This document shows, one piece after another, positions 5,768 through 5,812 of a stretch of DNA of 5,812 nucleotides. Made by a program: the position numbers and the translations under genes. Below the pieces are notes generated by a model. The model did no database searches. It was not told where the DNA came from and saw only the letters and a program-made list of their open reading frames with translations. Source of the stretch: an uncultured bacterium (GTDB lineage: Bacteria > Actinomycetota > Coriobacteriia > Coriobacteriales > Coriobacteriaceae). Within the stretch, counting starts at the first letter, position 1. Every line of letters begins with the position of its first letter. The stretch covers positions 1 to 5,812 of the forward strand of contig CAJMPE010000124.1 in NCBI GenBank assembly GCA_905215275.1, written 5' to 3'.

Positions 5768-5812
5768 GCTTTGTTTTGAGAAGTGGGCTCCGCGAACTTC
5801 TCAAAACAAAGC
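5768..5812. repeat. Perfect 17-bp inverted repeat at the window edge
   Basis: GCTTTGTTTTGAGAAGT (5768-5784) and ACTTCTCAAAACAAAGC (5796-5812) are exact reverse complements around an 11-base loop. The stem may continue past the window edge. T-rich sequence precedes and A-rich sequence follows the core on both strands, the opposite of an intrinsic terminator. It may be a REP/MITE-type palindrome, the end of an upstream transcript or part of the his leader. No transposase gene is in view. Confidence 0.7.

Noticed and set aside
5560..5812. T-box riboswitch sensing tRNA-His
   Set aside because: No T-box core sequence or downstream terminator was found on the minus strand.

Overview
The window is a histidine biosynthesis operon read entirely from the minus strand, so transcription runs from high to low coordinates. 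Gene order is hisZG (a fused ATP phosphoribosyltransferase), hisD, hisC, hisB, and hisH, which is cut by the left window edge. High GC, heavy use of G/C in third codon positions, strong GAGGAGG/AAGGAGG ribosome binding sites and the HisZ-HisG fusion suggest a high-GC anaerobic actinobacterium of the Coriobacteriia (Collinsella-like). That placement is inference from gene content and style, not from a marker gene.

Layout, right to left: 5560-5812 is non-coding, with a perfect 17-bp palindrome at the window edge, a second partner for one of its arms, and a 10-bp stem-loop just ahead of the first gene. hisZG is 3844-5559. A 105-nt spacer with a GC-rich stem-loop separates it from hisD (2305-3738). 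hisD, hisC (1188-2303) and hisB (600-1187) are packed with 1-nt and 0-nt spacing, so they are probably translationally coupled. An 81-nt spacer between hisB and hisH (1-518, partial) holds a long stem-loop with a competing third arm.

The genes cover the first step (ATP + PRPP condensation, HisZG), the glutaminase half of the IGP synthase step (HisH), imidazoleglycerol-phosphate dehydration (HisB), transamination (HisC) and the last two oxidations (HisD). HisF, HisA, HisI/HisE and a histidinol-phosphate phosphatase are not visible. The first three probably lie beyond the left edge. HisB has no phosphatase domain, so the phosphatase must be a separate protein.

The genes themselves are ordinary and well conserved. 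The points worth a second look are the HisZ-HisG fusion with a cysteine cluster in its HisG half, and the non-coding RNA-folding signals, in which every mismatch I found becomes a G-U wobble only on the his-sense strand. I saw no evidence of a wholly new system, mobile-element gene, CRISPR array or RNA gene.
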